Below are positions 32,238-41,168 of a stretch of 64,000 nt of DNA, one piece after another. Made by a program: the position numbers and the translations under genes. How positions within the stretch are numbered: the first letter of the stretch is position 1; each line of letters starts with the position of its first letter. Below the pieces are notes generated by a model. That model worked only from the letters and a program-made list of their open reading frames with translations. It did not search any database and was not told the DNA's origin. This stretch comes from Acidobacteriota bacterium (GTDB lineage: Bacteria > Acidobacteriota > JAAYUB01): contig JAKQOW010000178.1 in assembly GCA_029565065.1 (NCBI GenBank), positions 31,122-95,121 on the forward strand. Direction: 5' to 3'.

Positions 32238-34552
32238 GGCGCCTCCCCGTTCGCATCCGGCTCGGTGCCTTCGGCGCCGGCGGGGCCGCCGGCGAGCTCC
32301 GCCGCATCGACGCGGACCGGCTGCTCGCAGTACCGCCGGCCGGTGGCCGCGGCGACCGCGTTGGCGATCGCCGGCGCCATCAGCTCGTTGGTGGGTTCGC
32401 CGATCCCCTTGGCGCGCGAGGGGGAGAGCGGGTCCGGATTTTCGACGATGGTCGCGTGCATCTCGGGCAGGTCCGTGGCCCGGGCGATGCGGTAGCGGTC
32501 GAAGTTCAGCGACCGGATCCGGCCCGCGTCGATCGTCACCGCCTCGGTCAAGCCGTAGCCCAGCCCCATGGCCATGCCGCCATAGAACTGCCCCAGCAGC
32601 ATGGGCGGATTCACCGCCCGGCCCACATCGTGGGCCGCCCACATCCCCAGCACCTTCACCTTGCCGGTGCGGCGGTTCACCGTGACCTCGGCCGCCTGGC
32701 AGCCGTAGACCCAGGTGAAGTAGGCGTTCCCCTGCCCCGTCGCCTCGTCCCACGTCACCTGCGGTCCCTGGAAGACGCCGAACGCATACGGGTACTCTTG
32801 AGCCTGCCACATCTCGCGCACCGCCTCCTCGATGGTGAGGCGGGCGCCGCCGGGGCCCCAGACGGCGTCGTCGCGGAATGCCACGTCGCCGGGCGCGCAG
32901 CCCAGGCGCGGCGCCAGCACGGCGGCCATCTTCTCCTTGAGCGCGCGGGCGGCGTGGACCACCGCGCCGCCGCCCATCAGGGTGCCGCGCGAAGCCACCG
33001 TGGTGCCGCCGTCGGGGATGACCGACGTGGACGCCTGGCGGTAGCGGATCCGTTCCCGGCGCACGCCGAGCTCGTCGGCCAGCAGCAGCACCATGGCCGA
33101 CTCGGCGCCCTGGCCGTTCTCGTGGATGCCCGTCTCCAGGAGGATGGAGCCGTCGAACTGGACGTTGACGATGGCCGAGTTGAAGTCCTTCCCCTCGGCG
33201 CCGAGGCTCATGCCGCGGTAGCTCATGGCCAGCCCGATGCCGTACAGCTCGTCGCCGTCGGCGCGCCCGTGCGCGCAGCGGCCGCGCCGGGCCTCGTAGT
33301 CCGACTCGGCCACCACGCGGTCCAGCACCTGCGCCAGGCTGACCACATGGGTGTCCAGCACCTGGCCGGTGATGGTGGTGTCGCCCTGGCGGACCATGTT
33401 GCGGCGGCGGATCTCCAGCGGCGACAGATCCAGCCGCTCGGCGGCCATCTCCACGAGCTGCTCGATGCAGAAGTTGACCTGGGGCGAGCCGAAGCCACGC
33501 ATGGCGCCGGTGAAGACGTTGTTCGTGTAGACGCCGTAGGTGTCGCACGCGACGTGGGGCACCCGGTAGGGGCCGCAGCACTGCACCGTGGAACGCCACG
33601 TCACCCACGGCGTCACCGAGCAGTAGGCGCCGCCGTCGGCGACGATGCGCACCGCCACCGCCTGGATGCGACCGTCGCGGGTCAGGCCCATCCGGTAGTG
33701 CAGCCGGTACGGGTGGCGCTTGTAGCTCTCGCGCACCGACCACTCCCGGTCGTAGGTCAGCTTCACCGGCCGGCCCGTCAGCCGCGCCGCCAGGGCGGCG
33801 CGGGCGCAGACGATGGCGGCGGTGTCGTCCTTGCCGCCGAAGCCGCCGCCCATGGGGACGGAGCGCACCTCCACGTCCGCGAGCGGCACGCCGAGCAGCG
33901 CCGCCGTGAAGCGGCGGGTGCTGAACGGGTGCTGCATGGAGCCGTAGATCTCCATCACCCCGTCGGGGCGCGGCACGGCCACCGCCGCCTCGGGCTCCAG
34001 GTAGGCGTGCTCGATGAACGAGGTGCGGAACACCTGCTCCACGACGACGTCGGATGCGGCGAATCCGGCGGCCACGTCGCCCCGGCGGACGCGGTGGTGG
34101 TTGATCACGTTGGTGCCGTGCCGCTCGTGCACCAGCGGCGCGCCGGGCCGGAGCGCCTCCTCCGGATCCAGCACGGCGGGGAGCGGGTCGGCGGCCACGG
34201 TGACGAGCCGCGCGGCGGCTACCGCCGCGGCGCGCGTCTCGGCCACCACCACCGCCACCACGTCGCCGTGGCAGCGGATCGTGTCGCCGGCGAGCATGTG
34301 GTAATCCTGCAGGATTTGGCCGAAGGTGACGCTGCCCGGCACGTCGGCGGCGGTGATCACGCGGACCACGCCGGGGGCGGCGGCGGCCGCGGCGGTGTCC
34401 ACGCCGCGGAGGCGCGCGTGAACGTGGTCGGTGTACACGGGCACGGCGTGGAGCAGGCCGTGGAACTTCAGGTCGTCGGCGTAGCGGGCGCGGCCGGTCA
34501 CCTTGGCCACGGCGTCATTGCGCCAGGCGCGGGGCGGATTCACTTCAGACAT
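32228..34552 (-). CDS. Molybdenum hydroxylase large subunit (xanthine dehydrogenase family, XdhD/XdhA-like)
   Basis: A 774-residue protein carrying the molybdopterin-binding domains. Key sites are Gln207 in 'SMQHPF', 'GGGFGGKDD' at 235-243, Arg353 in 'AMRGFGSPQ' (the position of bovine Arg880) and Glu719 in 'KGIGEPTNEL' (the catalytic base). Asp242 stands where the bovine enzyme has the substrate-binding Glu802, which may change the purine preference. GGAGAG lies before the ATG at 34552. It overlaps the hydantoinase-type gene by 13 bases and the Fe-S subunit gene by ten. It should hydroxylate a purine or another N-heterocycle in the cytoplasm. Confidence 0.93.
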   Translation of the reverse strand: MSEVNPPRAWRNDAVAKVTGRARYADDLKFHGLLHAVPVYTDHVHARLRGVDTAAAAAAPGVVRVITAADVPGSVTFGQILQDYHMLAGDTIRCHGDVVAVVVAETRAAAVAAARLVTVAADPLPAVLDPEEALRPGAPLVHERHGTNVINHHRVRRGDVAAGFAASDVVVEQVFRTSFIEHAYLEPEAAVAVPRPDGVMEIYGSMQHPFSTRRFTAALLGVPLADVEVRSVPMGGGFGGKDDTAAIVCARAALAARLTGRPVKLTYDREWSVRESYKRHPYRLHYRMGLTRDGRIQAVAVRIVADGGAYCSVTPWVTWRSTVQCCGPYRVPHVACDTYGVYTNNVFTGAMRGFGSPQVNFCIEQLVEMAAERLDLSPLEIRRRNMVRQGDTTITGQVLDTHVVSLAQVLDRVVAESDYEARRGRCAHGRADGDELYGIGLAMSYRGMSLGAEGKDFNSAIVNVQFDGSILLETGIHENGQGAESAMVLLLADELGVRRERIRYRQASTSVIPDGGTTVASRGTLMGGGAVVHAARALKEKMAAVLAPRLGCAPGDVAFRDDAVWGPGGARLTIEEAVREMWQAQEYPYAFGVFQGPQVTWDEATGQGNAYFTWVYGCQAAEVTVNRRTGKVKVLGMWAAHDVGRAVNPPMLLGQFYGGMAMGLGYGLTEAVTIDAGRIRSLNFDRYRIARATDLPEMHATIVENPDPLSPSRAKGIGEPTNELMAPAIANAVAAATGRRYCEQPVRVDAAELAGGPAGAEGTEPDANGEAPCN

Positions 34553-35898
34553 AGGCACTCTCCTCCCGGCGCGTCCGGCTCCAGGAGCGCGCCGTCCCCC
34601 GCCACCAGCCGGCCGCGGCGCCAGACGGCCCGCACCGCCAGCCGCGTGGTCATACCGGGGTAGGTTTCCCACGTGTCGGCGACGCTGGAGCGGATGGGCC
34701 GCTCGGGGCCTGAACCGTCCACCAGCACGATGTCGGCGTCGGCGCCCGCCTGGATGGCCCCCTTGCGCGGGTACAGCCCGGCCACCTGGGCCGGCCGCAG
34801 GGCCAGGTACTTGGCCAGCTCCGGCAGGCCCGTCTCGGGACAGTCGCCGAAGGCGCGGTACACCAGCGGCACCAGCGCGCCGATGCCCGCCACGCCATAC
34901 GGCGCCCAGGCCAGGCCGCGCAGGCCGGTTTCCTTGTCGGTGCGACGGTAGGCGCAGTGGTCGGTGGCAAACAGGTCCACCGCCCCCACCAGCGCCGCGC
35001 GGCGCAGCGCCGACGCCTCGGCCGCCGGCCGCAGCGGCGGCGTGCAGAGCCACCGGTAGCCGTCGACGCGCTTCAGGAGCGTCTCGTCCAGAAACAGGTA
35101 ATGCGGGGCGGTCTCGGCGGTCACGAGCGCCCGCTCCCGGGCCCGGGCGATGGCTGCGGCCGCCGCCCCGGTGGATACGTGCACCACGTGCACCGGCGCG
35201 CCGGTGGCGGCGGCGATCTCGATGAGCTGCAGCACCGCCGTCAGCTCGGCCAGGACGGGGCGGCGCAGGGCGTGGTCGCGGGCGCTCCCCGTGGCCCGGT
35301 GGAGGCCGGCCGCCTCGTCCAGGACGTCCTCGTCTTCGCAGTGCACCAGGCTGCGCGCGCCGGTGTCCCGCAGCCGCCCGAGGATCTCCGCCAGCTCCCG
35401 GTAGCTGGTGTAGAGGCCGGCCTCGCGGTATGTGGTGTAGAACTTGAACGTCCGGAAGCCGCGGCGGAGCTGGGCGGCGATCTCCTCCCAGCCGGCCCGG
35501 TCGAAGCGGGTGGGCGTCAGGTGCCAGAAGTAGTCGCAGTGGCTCCGGCCGGCGGCCTTGGCGGCGGCGCGGTCCACCGCGGCGGCGAGGGTCTCCTGCG
35601 GCCCCTGGGTGACGAAGCCGCCCAGGGTGGTGATGCCCTCCACCAGCGCCGCCTCGCTCCCGGTGGTCCAGGTGTCGGCCAGCACCCACGGGCCGATCCG
35701 GTCGTCGAGGTGGACGTGCAGGTCCGTCATCCCCGGCAGCAGCCACAGTCCGCCGGCGTCGATCACCTCGGCGGCGGCGGGCTCGGCGAGGGCCTCGCCC
35801 ACCTCAGCGATCCGGCCGTCCTCGAGGCGGACGTCCACCCGCGCCGGTCCGTCCGGCAGGCACACCGTGCCGCCTCTGATGAGAGTCGCCTGGGACAT
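34540..35898 (-). CDS. hyuA: Cyclic amidohydrolase (dihydropyrimidinase/hydantoinase, HyuA/YgeZ-like)
   Basis: A 452-residue TIM-barrel amidohydrolase with a complete binuclear metal site: His61 and His63 in 'HVHLDD', the carbamylated-lysine candidate Lys152 in 'TFKFYTTY', His186 in 'LVHCEDED', His240 in 'VHVVHVST' and Asp313 in 'FATDHCAY'. It opens cyclic amides such as hydantoins or dihydropyrimidines. In E. coli its counterpart ygeZ belongs to the ygeW-Y set. It is the first gene of the minus-strand operon with the molybdenum hydroxylase. The ribosome binding site before 35898 is weak. Allantoinase cannot be excluded. Confidence 0.9.
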   Translation of the reverse strand: MSQATLIRGGTVCLPDGPARVDVRLEDGRIAEVGEALAEPAAAEVIDAGGLWLLPGMTDLHVHLDDRIGPWVLADTWTTGSEAALVEGITTLGGFVTQGPQETLAAAVDRAAAKAAGRSHCDYFWHLTPTRFDRAGWEEIAAQLRRGFRTFKFYTTYREAGLYTSYRELAEILGRLRDTGARSLVHCEDEDVLDEAAGLHRATGSARDHALRRPVLAELTAVLQLIEIAAATGAPVHVVHVSTGAAAAAIARARERALVTAETAPHYLFLDETLLKRVDGYRWLCTPPLRPAAEASALRRAALVGAVDLFATDHCAYRRTDKETGLRGLAWAPYGVAGIGALVPLVYRAFGDCPETGLPELAKYLALRPAQVAGLYPRKGAIQAGADADIVLVDGSGPERPIRSSVADTWETYPGMTTRLAVRAVWRRGRLVAGDGALLEPDAPGGECLCLK

Positions 35899-36353
35899 GC
35901 CGTCATCATAGCACGCCCGTTCCGGAATGACCACCTGCGGCGGTCTGGGGTGCGGCGGCACGCCGCCGCTCAGCATTCTGCAGTAGGCCGCGTCCGTCGG
36001 ACGCGGCCCGCTGAATCCGCACGATCCATGGGATCGTATCCCTCGCTCCCGCGGCCCCACCGCGCCAGCGGCGGCGGCGTGTAGTCCGGACCGAAAGGTC
36101 CGGGTGCGCGGAGAGCACCGGGCCTCCGCCAGCTCCGCAGGAGCGGCGGAAGACGCGGCCGGGGAGATCCACAACCGGCGCTTCACCCTGGCCCCGATCC
36201 GAATCCGGCGAGTGGATGCCGTCGCCGCATGCCGGCTGTCCCCGGCCGAATATTCTCGAGGCCCCCCGGGCGTCTCGGCCCGGGCTACATGCCGTGGCCG
36301 CTGCGCGGCCGGATTGCGACGCCACCCGACGAGGTACCGCGAGCGGGGGAACG
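35899..36353. other. GC-rich non-coding stretch with several hairpins
   Basis: No gene is visible. The region upstream of the hydantoinase-type gene contains the palindrome at 35986-36008 and a 7-bp stem closed by a GAAA loop at 36086-36103 (CCGGACC / GGTCCGG). It also has a weaker GCTCC-GCA-GGAGC hairpin near 36137. I cannot match it to a known riboswitch or RNA. It could hold the operon's promoter and leader. Confidence 0.5.
35986..36008. repeat. GC-rich palindrome, family member 2
   Basis: GGCCGCGTCCG and CGGACGCGGCC form 11-bp arms around one base. Flanks GTA and CGCTGAA match the copy at 18148-18170. One base pair differs between the copies on both arms, so pairing is kept. Confidence 0.75.
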
Positions 36354-36555
36354 GTGAATGGGTGAATGGGTGAATAGGAGGGACAGAGCCTGGGTACCGG
36401 GAACTGGGATCCATGATCCAGGACCCAGAACCCAGGTCCGATTACGATCACGATTACGATTACGATCACGATTACGATTACGAATTACGATTACGAATTA
36501 CGAGCACGAGCGCCCAACTTCTATCTCCTGTCTCCTCACTGTTCACTGCTCACCA
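36354..36555 (-). repeat. Composite intergenic repeat, copy G
   Basis: Plus-strand reading: GTGAATGGGTGAATGGG (36354-36374), GGGAACTGGGATCC and CCAGGACCCAGAACCCAGG (36400-36436), a very short core remnant (GGTCCG), CGATTACGATCACG hexamers (36438-36505), TATCTCCTGTCTCC and GTTCACT units. It lies beyond the terminator of the M16 operon. The GGCTCGAG module is missing, so it is a truncated copy. Confidence 0.8.
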
Positions 36556-36566
36556 TTCGCCCTGAC

Positions 36567-36596
36567 ATAAAAACAGGGCGGCCGGAGCCGCCCTGT
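36567..36596 (-). terminator. Rho-independent terminator of the M16 protease operon
   Basis: A 10-bp stem ACAGGGCGGC / GCCGCCCTGT with loop CGGA is followed on the minus strand by TTTT. It lies 52 bases after the stop of the second M16 gene. Confidence 0.8.
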
Positions 36597-36647
36597 CGTG
36601 CATTTTCGATGGATCGAACTCGCGCACCGAAGTGCGCGAGGTACGGG

Positions 36648-38108
36648 TTACGGCGTTACTTCGCCGGTCATGGGATCCGCGAGGGGAACCTTGTGGATCT
36701 TGCCCAGCTTGTCCAGCGGCCCGGGCCACTGGGCGCCGCCGGCGTTGCACGGCGCCCAATCGCCGACGATCAAAATCGCCATCCCGTCGGGATGGATGTA
36801 CCGGTTGGCCACCTCGCGCACCCGCTCCTTCGTCACGGCGCGGATGTGGTCGCGGTACTTCTTGTAGTAGTCCATGGGCTTGCCCGTGAGCTCCATGTCG
36901 GCGAAGGTGTTCATGGTGTTCATGGGCGACTCGAACACGCTGGAGAAGCTCTCCAGATAGAAATTGACCGCGGTTTCCAGCTCGGCGTCCGAGACGGGTT
37001 CTTTGCGGATCCGGTTGAACTCCGCCTGGATCAGCGAAATGGCGTAGCCCACCGTCTCCGACTTGGTCTGAACGTAGCCGGAGAAGGTTCCGGGAAAGCC
37101 CCACCGGTACGTGAACCGGCTGCCCGTGTTGTAGGCCAGCCCCTCGTCGGAGCGCACCTTGGTGGTGATGCGGGAGGTGAAGCTGCCGCCGCCGAGGATG
37201 AAGTTCATCACCTGGACGGCGTAGTAATCGGGGTTGGACTCCTCGATGCCCAGGTGGCCCAGGTTGATGTAGCCCTGGTTGATGGCCTTCTGGACGAAGT
37301 AGACGCCCGGCTCCGGCGGAGCGAACTCGCGCGGGATGGCGGGCGCCGCGACGGCCGCCCCGGTCCAGCCGGCGGCGTGGCGCTCCACCGCCGCCTTGAG
37401 GTCGGCGGCCTTGAAATCGCCGGCGGCCGCCAGGATGATGTTCCCGGGCACGAAGTACTTCCCGTGGAACGCCTTGAGTTCCGCCGCGGTGACCGCCTCG
37501 TAGGTGGCCTTGGTGGGCCGCCAGGTCAGCGGATGGTCGCCGTAGAGGAGCTTGTCGTACTCGCGGCTCAGCACTTCGCTGGGCTGGTCGTTGGCCTGCC
37601 GGAGTTGCTCGATGAGGCGGGCCTTGGCCAGGCCGAGCGGCACGTCGCGGAACTCGGGGTGCCGGAGGACATCGAAGAAGAGCGCGAGCCCCTCGTCCAG
37701 GTCCTTGCGCAGCACCCACAGGGTGAGGCTGGAGGTCCGCTCGCCCACGTTGAACGACAGCGAACCGCCGAGGAAGTCGATGCGCTCCTCGATGGCGTCG
37801 CCCTCGCGGGTGGCGGTGCCGCCGGTGATGAGGGTCCGGCTCATCACCGCGCCGAGTCCGGCCTTGTCCTTCGGCACGTACGCGTCGCCGAAATTGGCCA
37901 GGGCCGTCAGGGAGACGACCGGCAGGCTGTGGTCTTCCTGAATGTAGCCGCGCAGGCCGCCGGCGAAGGTGGTCCGGCAGGCGGCCGGGTCGGGCGGCTC
38001 GTACTGAAGCGGGGGATATTTCAGGTCGGCCGGCCGCTGGGCCTGGCCCAGGCAGGCGGCGCCGGACAGCAGCGCGAGTGTCAGGATGAGGGTGACGATC
38101 TTGTTCAT
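36648..38108 (-). CDS. M16 peptidase-family subunit without the zinc motif
   Basis: A 486-residue exported protein (signal peptide about 1-23) with both M16 halves. 'GTATREGDAIEERIDFLGGSL' and 'GGGSFTSRITTKVRSDEGLAY' are characteristic. The HxxEH zinc site is absent; the aligned region reads 'LGAVMSRTLITGGT'. Such proteins pair with a catalytic subunit, as in processing peptidases. Its ATG overlaps the stop of the catalytic gene (ATGA), which fits a one-to-one complex in the periplasm. Confidence 0.92.
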   Translation of the reverse strand: MNKIVTLILTLALLSGAACLGQAQRPADLKYPPLQYEPPDPAACRTTFAGGLRGYIQEDHSLPVVSLTALANFGDAYVPKDKAGLGAVMSRTLITGGTATREGDAIEERIDFLGGSLSFNVGERTSSLTLWVLRKDLDEGLALFFDVLRHPEFRDVPLGLAKARLIEQLRQANDQPSEVLSREYDKLLYGDHPLTWRPTKATYEAVTAAELKAFHGKYFVPGNIILAAAGDFKAADLKAAVERHAAGWTGAAVAAPAIPREFAPPEPGVYFVQKAINQGYINLGHLGIEESNPDYYAVQVMNFILGGGSFTSRITTKVRSDEGLAYNTGSRFTYRWGFPGTFSGYVQTKSETVGYAISLIQAEFNRIRKEPVSDAELETAVNFYLESFSSVFESPMNTMNTFADMELTGKPMDYYKKYRDHIRAVTKERVREVANRYIHPDGMAILIVGDWAPCNAGGAQWPGPLDKLGKIHKVPLADPMTGEVTP

Positions 38109-39712
38109 TGCGCGCCTCCTTGGGTGGCGGTGGGCCGTTCCTGTGGCGGGCCGCCGGGTCGCGGACCGGGCCGCGGGCCCGGCCGCATCCCGTCGCGGCC
38201 GCCCATCTGCCGCTTGTAGATGGCGGTCAGGCTGTTGTCCTTGACGAAGTAGGCCTTGGCCACGCGCTGGATATCGGCGCTGGTCACGGCCTTCAGCGCT
38301 TCCTGGTCCGCCAGCAGGGCGCGCCAGCCGCGATGCAGCTCGGCGACGCCCACCAGCCGGGCCATGCCCATGGACATGCCCATGAACCGGTAGAACATCG
38401 CCTCGGAGCGGTTCTTGGCCTTCTGGAGCTCGTCGGGGGTTACGCCCTCGGCCTTGATCTTCTCGAGCTCGGCCCAGATTTCCTTCTCCAAATCCTCCGG
38501 CGTGACACCCTTGTCGATCCGCGGCATGGCGTTGAAGCCGAATTCGCCCACGTACCACTGGGCCTGGCTGGAGGCGGAAATGCTGACGGCCATCTCCTTC
38601 TCCTTGATCAGCGTCTTCTGAAGCCGGCCGGTCTCGGCGCCGCCGCCGCCGCCGCGGGGGCCCATGCGCATGCCGCCGGAGGTGAGAATCGACGCCAGGA
38701 TCTGCAGCGGCGCGGCATCGGCCTGCCCATCGGGCGGCGTGTGGAACATGAGCTGCAGCCGCGTGGGCGCCGGACCTTCGCCGTAGATCCGCTTCTCGCA
38801 GTACTGCGGCGGCTCGTAGGTCCGGATGGGTTCGATGTCCCGGCCCCGGGGAACGGCGCCGAAGTACTTCTCGGCCATGGCCACGATGGCCTTCGGGTCG
38901 AAGTCGCCCACGTAGATGGCCACGGCGTTGTTGGGCACGTAGTAGGTGTTGTGGAATTCGGCCAGGTCGGCCCGAGTGACCTTGCGCAGGTCGTCCATCC
39001 AGCCGATGACGTCCCAGTGGTAGGGCGAAGCGGCGTAAAACGCGGCGTTGACCTGCTCGCTGAAATAGTAGCCCGGCCGGTTCTCGCTGAGCCGGCGCTC
39101 CTCCATGACCACGTCCTTCTCGGAGTAGAACTCGCGGTAGTGGGCGTTGGCCATCCGGTCGGCCTCGAGCAGCATCTGCAGCTCCACCTTGTTGGAGGGG
39201 AGCGTGACGTAGTAGCCGGTGGTCTCGTTGCCGGTGGAGGCGTTGAGGCCGGTGCCGCCGTTTTTCATGTACATGGTCCAGAGGTCATCCTTGATGATGT
39301 ATGCCTTCTGGGCCTTGGCGAGCTCGTCATACTCCTTCTGCCAGGCGGCGATCTTGGCCGGGTCGCCGCCGTCCAGACGCCAGAACCGTTCGCGGTAGAT
39401 CTTGTCCATGACCGCGTCGATCTTCCGGTCGATCTCGACGTCCTTGGTGTAGTCGGTGACGCCGGTGATCTCGGTTCCCTTGAACATCATGTGCTCGTGC
39501 AGGTGGGCCAGCCCGGTGATGCCGGGCCGTTCGTTGATGGAGCCCACCTTGTAGTACACGTGGCACACCACGCGGGGCACGCCGGGCTTCTGGATCATCA
39601 GGATTTTCATCCCGTTCGCCAGGACGTGCTCCTGGACGTCGAGCTGGACCTGCGCCGCGGCTCCCGCGGCGAAAGCGAGCAGGACGCCAAGCAACAGCAT
39701 AGCGCGTTTCAT
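38105..39712 (-). CDS. Catalytic M16 zinc peptidase
   Basis: A 535-residue exported protein with a signal peptide (about 1-20) and the inverted zinc motif HxxEH in 'GLAHLHEHMMFKGT' (His70, Glu73, His74). The distal glutamate is in 'MEERRLSENRPG'. The second domain has 'TRLQLMFHTPP'. A Gly-rich stretch (around 330) and a Pro/Arg-rich tail ('GPRPGPRPGGPPQERP') are low-complexity additions. It likely degrades peptides together with the inactive partner encoded next. CAGGAGG lies before the ATG at 39712. Confidence 0.93.
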   Translation of the reverse strand: MKRAMLLLGVLLAFAAGAAAQVQLDVQEHVLANGMKILMIQKPGVPRVVCHVYYKVGSINERPGITGLAHLHEHMMFKGTEITGVTDYTKDVEIDRKIDAVMDKIYRERFWRLDGGDPAKIAAWQKEYDELAKAQKAYIIKDDLWTMYMKNGGTGLNASTGNETTGYYVTLPSNKVELQMLLEADRMANAHYREFYSEKDVVMEERRLSENRPGYYFSEQVNAAFYAASPYHWDVIGWMDDLRKVTRADLAEFHNTYYVPNNAVAIYVGDFDPKAIVAMAEKYFGAVPRGRDIEPIRTYEPPQYCEKRIYGEGPAPTRLQLMFHTPPDGQADAAPLQILASILTSGGMRMGPRGGGGGAETGRLQKTLIKEKEMAVSISASSQAQWYVGEFGFNAMPRIDKGVTPEDLEKEIWAELEKIKAEGVTPDELQKAKNRSEAMFYRFMGMSMGMARLVGVAELHRGWRALLADQEALKAVTSADIQRVAKAYFVKDNSLTAIYKRQMGGRDGMRPGPRPGPRPGGPPQERPTATQGGAQ

Positions 39713-40018
39713 CCCGTTCAACCTCCTGAGATGATGGGGTCGGGGCGGCGCCGGCCGCGGCCCCGCGGGGCCGGGTCGTTCGCCGCGAAGTGCCGCCGGG
39801 CGCGCGGGCGCCGGCGGGCGCAAAGACGATGCGTGGATCGCTGACATGACCTCAGATTCGGAAAGCTGTCGTTCCTCCCGGCCGCGGCGCCGGAACGCGC
39901 CGCCGGCCGGCACACTGTTCCAAAGAAATTGTTTGTACGCACCGGCGGAGGAAAAGTCTCGAATGTTATAGAAATAATCGATCGGGATCGCGCGGCCGGG
40001 CGCGGCGCACGCGATCGG
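39713..40018. other. Intergenic region upstream of the M16 operon
   Basis: This 306-base gap lies between the M16 operon start and the end of the sialidase-fold gene. It is GC-rich except for an AT-rich patch near 39920-39980 that may hold the M16 promoter; I cannot place it. No composite repeat is present here. Confidence 0.45.
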
Positions 40019-41167
40019 TCACCGCCGCGGCGGGAGGCGGGCGTCGAGCTCGGCCAGCGTCAGGCGGACGCTCACGATGTAGGGCGCCTCCCCCGCGCGC
40101 CAATGGCCGTAAGTCGTGGCGACGATGGTGCCGTCGGGCAGTACCTCGACACCGGGGTAGCCGCAGTCGGCATCCTGGTGGTTCTGCATCAGGCGGACGC
40201 GATACTGCCCTTCGCGGCCGAGCCGGATGTCATCATAAGTCCCCACCCAGGCCACCCAGTCGCCCCGCGTGGGGCTGCCGGGCGCCATGTCGCGAAAGGA
40301 GATGAACAGCCGCCCGTCGGGCGCGTACCGGCCGCAATGCCGGTCACCGGTGAGCGCGCCGGGCAGCTCGCGCGGCGCGGTCCACGTCCGGCCCTCGTCC
40401 CGCGAGAATATCACGTGGGCGTTGCGGCGGCGGGTGTTTTCGCGCAGCAGGACGGCCAGCTCGCCGCCGTCGGGAGAGCGGACGCAGCCGGGTTCGCACA
40501 GGTGCATGTCGGCGCCGCTCCAGACCGCCTCCGGCCGCGACCACGTCAGGCCGCCGTCCTCGGAAAACGTCCGGTAGAGGGTGAACACCACCGGATCGGC
40601 CGGGGTGGGCCGGGCGTCGAAGAACCGCCCGTCGTCGTGGAACATCGCCAGATACCGGCCGGGCGCGTCGAGCGGCGCCACGAATCCCATGACCACGATC
40701 CCGCCCCAGTCGCCCGCCGGCCGGAGCGGCGTCCAGGTGGCCCCGTCGTCCTCGGACACGGCCAGCCGCGCCGGATACAGCCCCGACCAGACGATGAGCC
40801 GCCGGGTGCCGGCGGCATCGGTGACACGGTGGATGGTGGGCGTCTCCCGGCTGGTAGCCCAGTCGGGGGGCACGTCCAGGCGGGGGCTCCAGGTGCGGCC
40901 GCCGTCGGGGCTCCGCTTGAGGACGATGGGCCCGGCGCCGTGGCCCTTGGGATAGACCGCGAGGATGGTCCGGCCATCCTCCAGAAGCACCGTGGCGGGA
41001 TGGCCCAGGTACTGGCCCGGCTCGCGGTCCACGACGGTCTGGCGGGCGACGTCGGCGGCGAGATCGAGCCACGGGATCGCGAACCCCGGCGGAGGGACGT
41101 CCGGCGGCGCGGCGGCCGCGAGGGCCGCCCCCACGAGGGCGCCGAGCGTGGCGAGGCGGAGGCGCAT
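40019..41167 (-). CDS. Exported sialidase-fold (BNR/Asp-box) protein
   Basis: A 382-residue protein with a short signal peptide (about 1-19) and a six-bladed sialidase fold marked by four Asp boxes: 'SPDGGRTWS', 'SEDDGATWT', 'SEDGGLTWS' and 'SRDEGRTWT'. Arginines in 'LLREN' and 'SFRDMA' could belong to a carboxylate-binding triad, but the FRIP motif of true GH33 sialidases is missing ('GHPATVLLEDGRT'). It may hydrolyse a sialic-acid-like or other uronic sugar outside the cytoplasm. It begins one base after the threonine synthase gene, so both are in one transcript. Confidence 0.85.
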   Translation of the reverse strand: MRLRLATLGALVGAALAAAAPPDVPPPGFAIPWLDLAADVARQTVVDREPGQYLGHPATVLLEDGRTILAVYPKGHGAGPIVLKRSPDGGRTWSPRLDVPPDWATSRETPTIHRVTDAAGTRRLIVWSGLYPARLAVSEDDGATWTPLRPAGDWGGIVVMGFVAPLDAPGRYLAMFHDDGRFFDARPTPADPVVFTLYRTFSEDGGLTWSRPEAVWSGADMHLCEPGCVRSPDGGELAVLLRENTRRRNAHVIFSRDEGRTWTAPRELPGALTGDRHCGRYAPDGRLFISFRDMAPGSPTRGDWVAWVGTYDDIRLGREGQYRVRLMQNHQDADCGYPGVEVLPDGTIVATTYGHWRAGEAPYIVSVRLTLAELDARLPPRR

Positions 41168-41168
41168 C

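Noticed and set aside
35899..36353. A riboswitch upstream of the hydantoinase-type gene
   Set aside because: Several hairpins are present, but none matches a riboswitch core I know and some belong to a repeat family found elsewhere.
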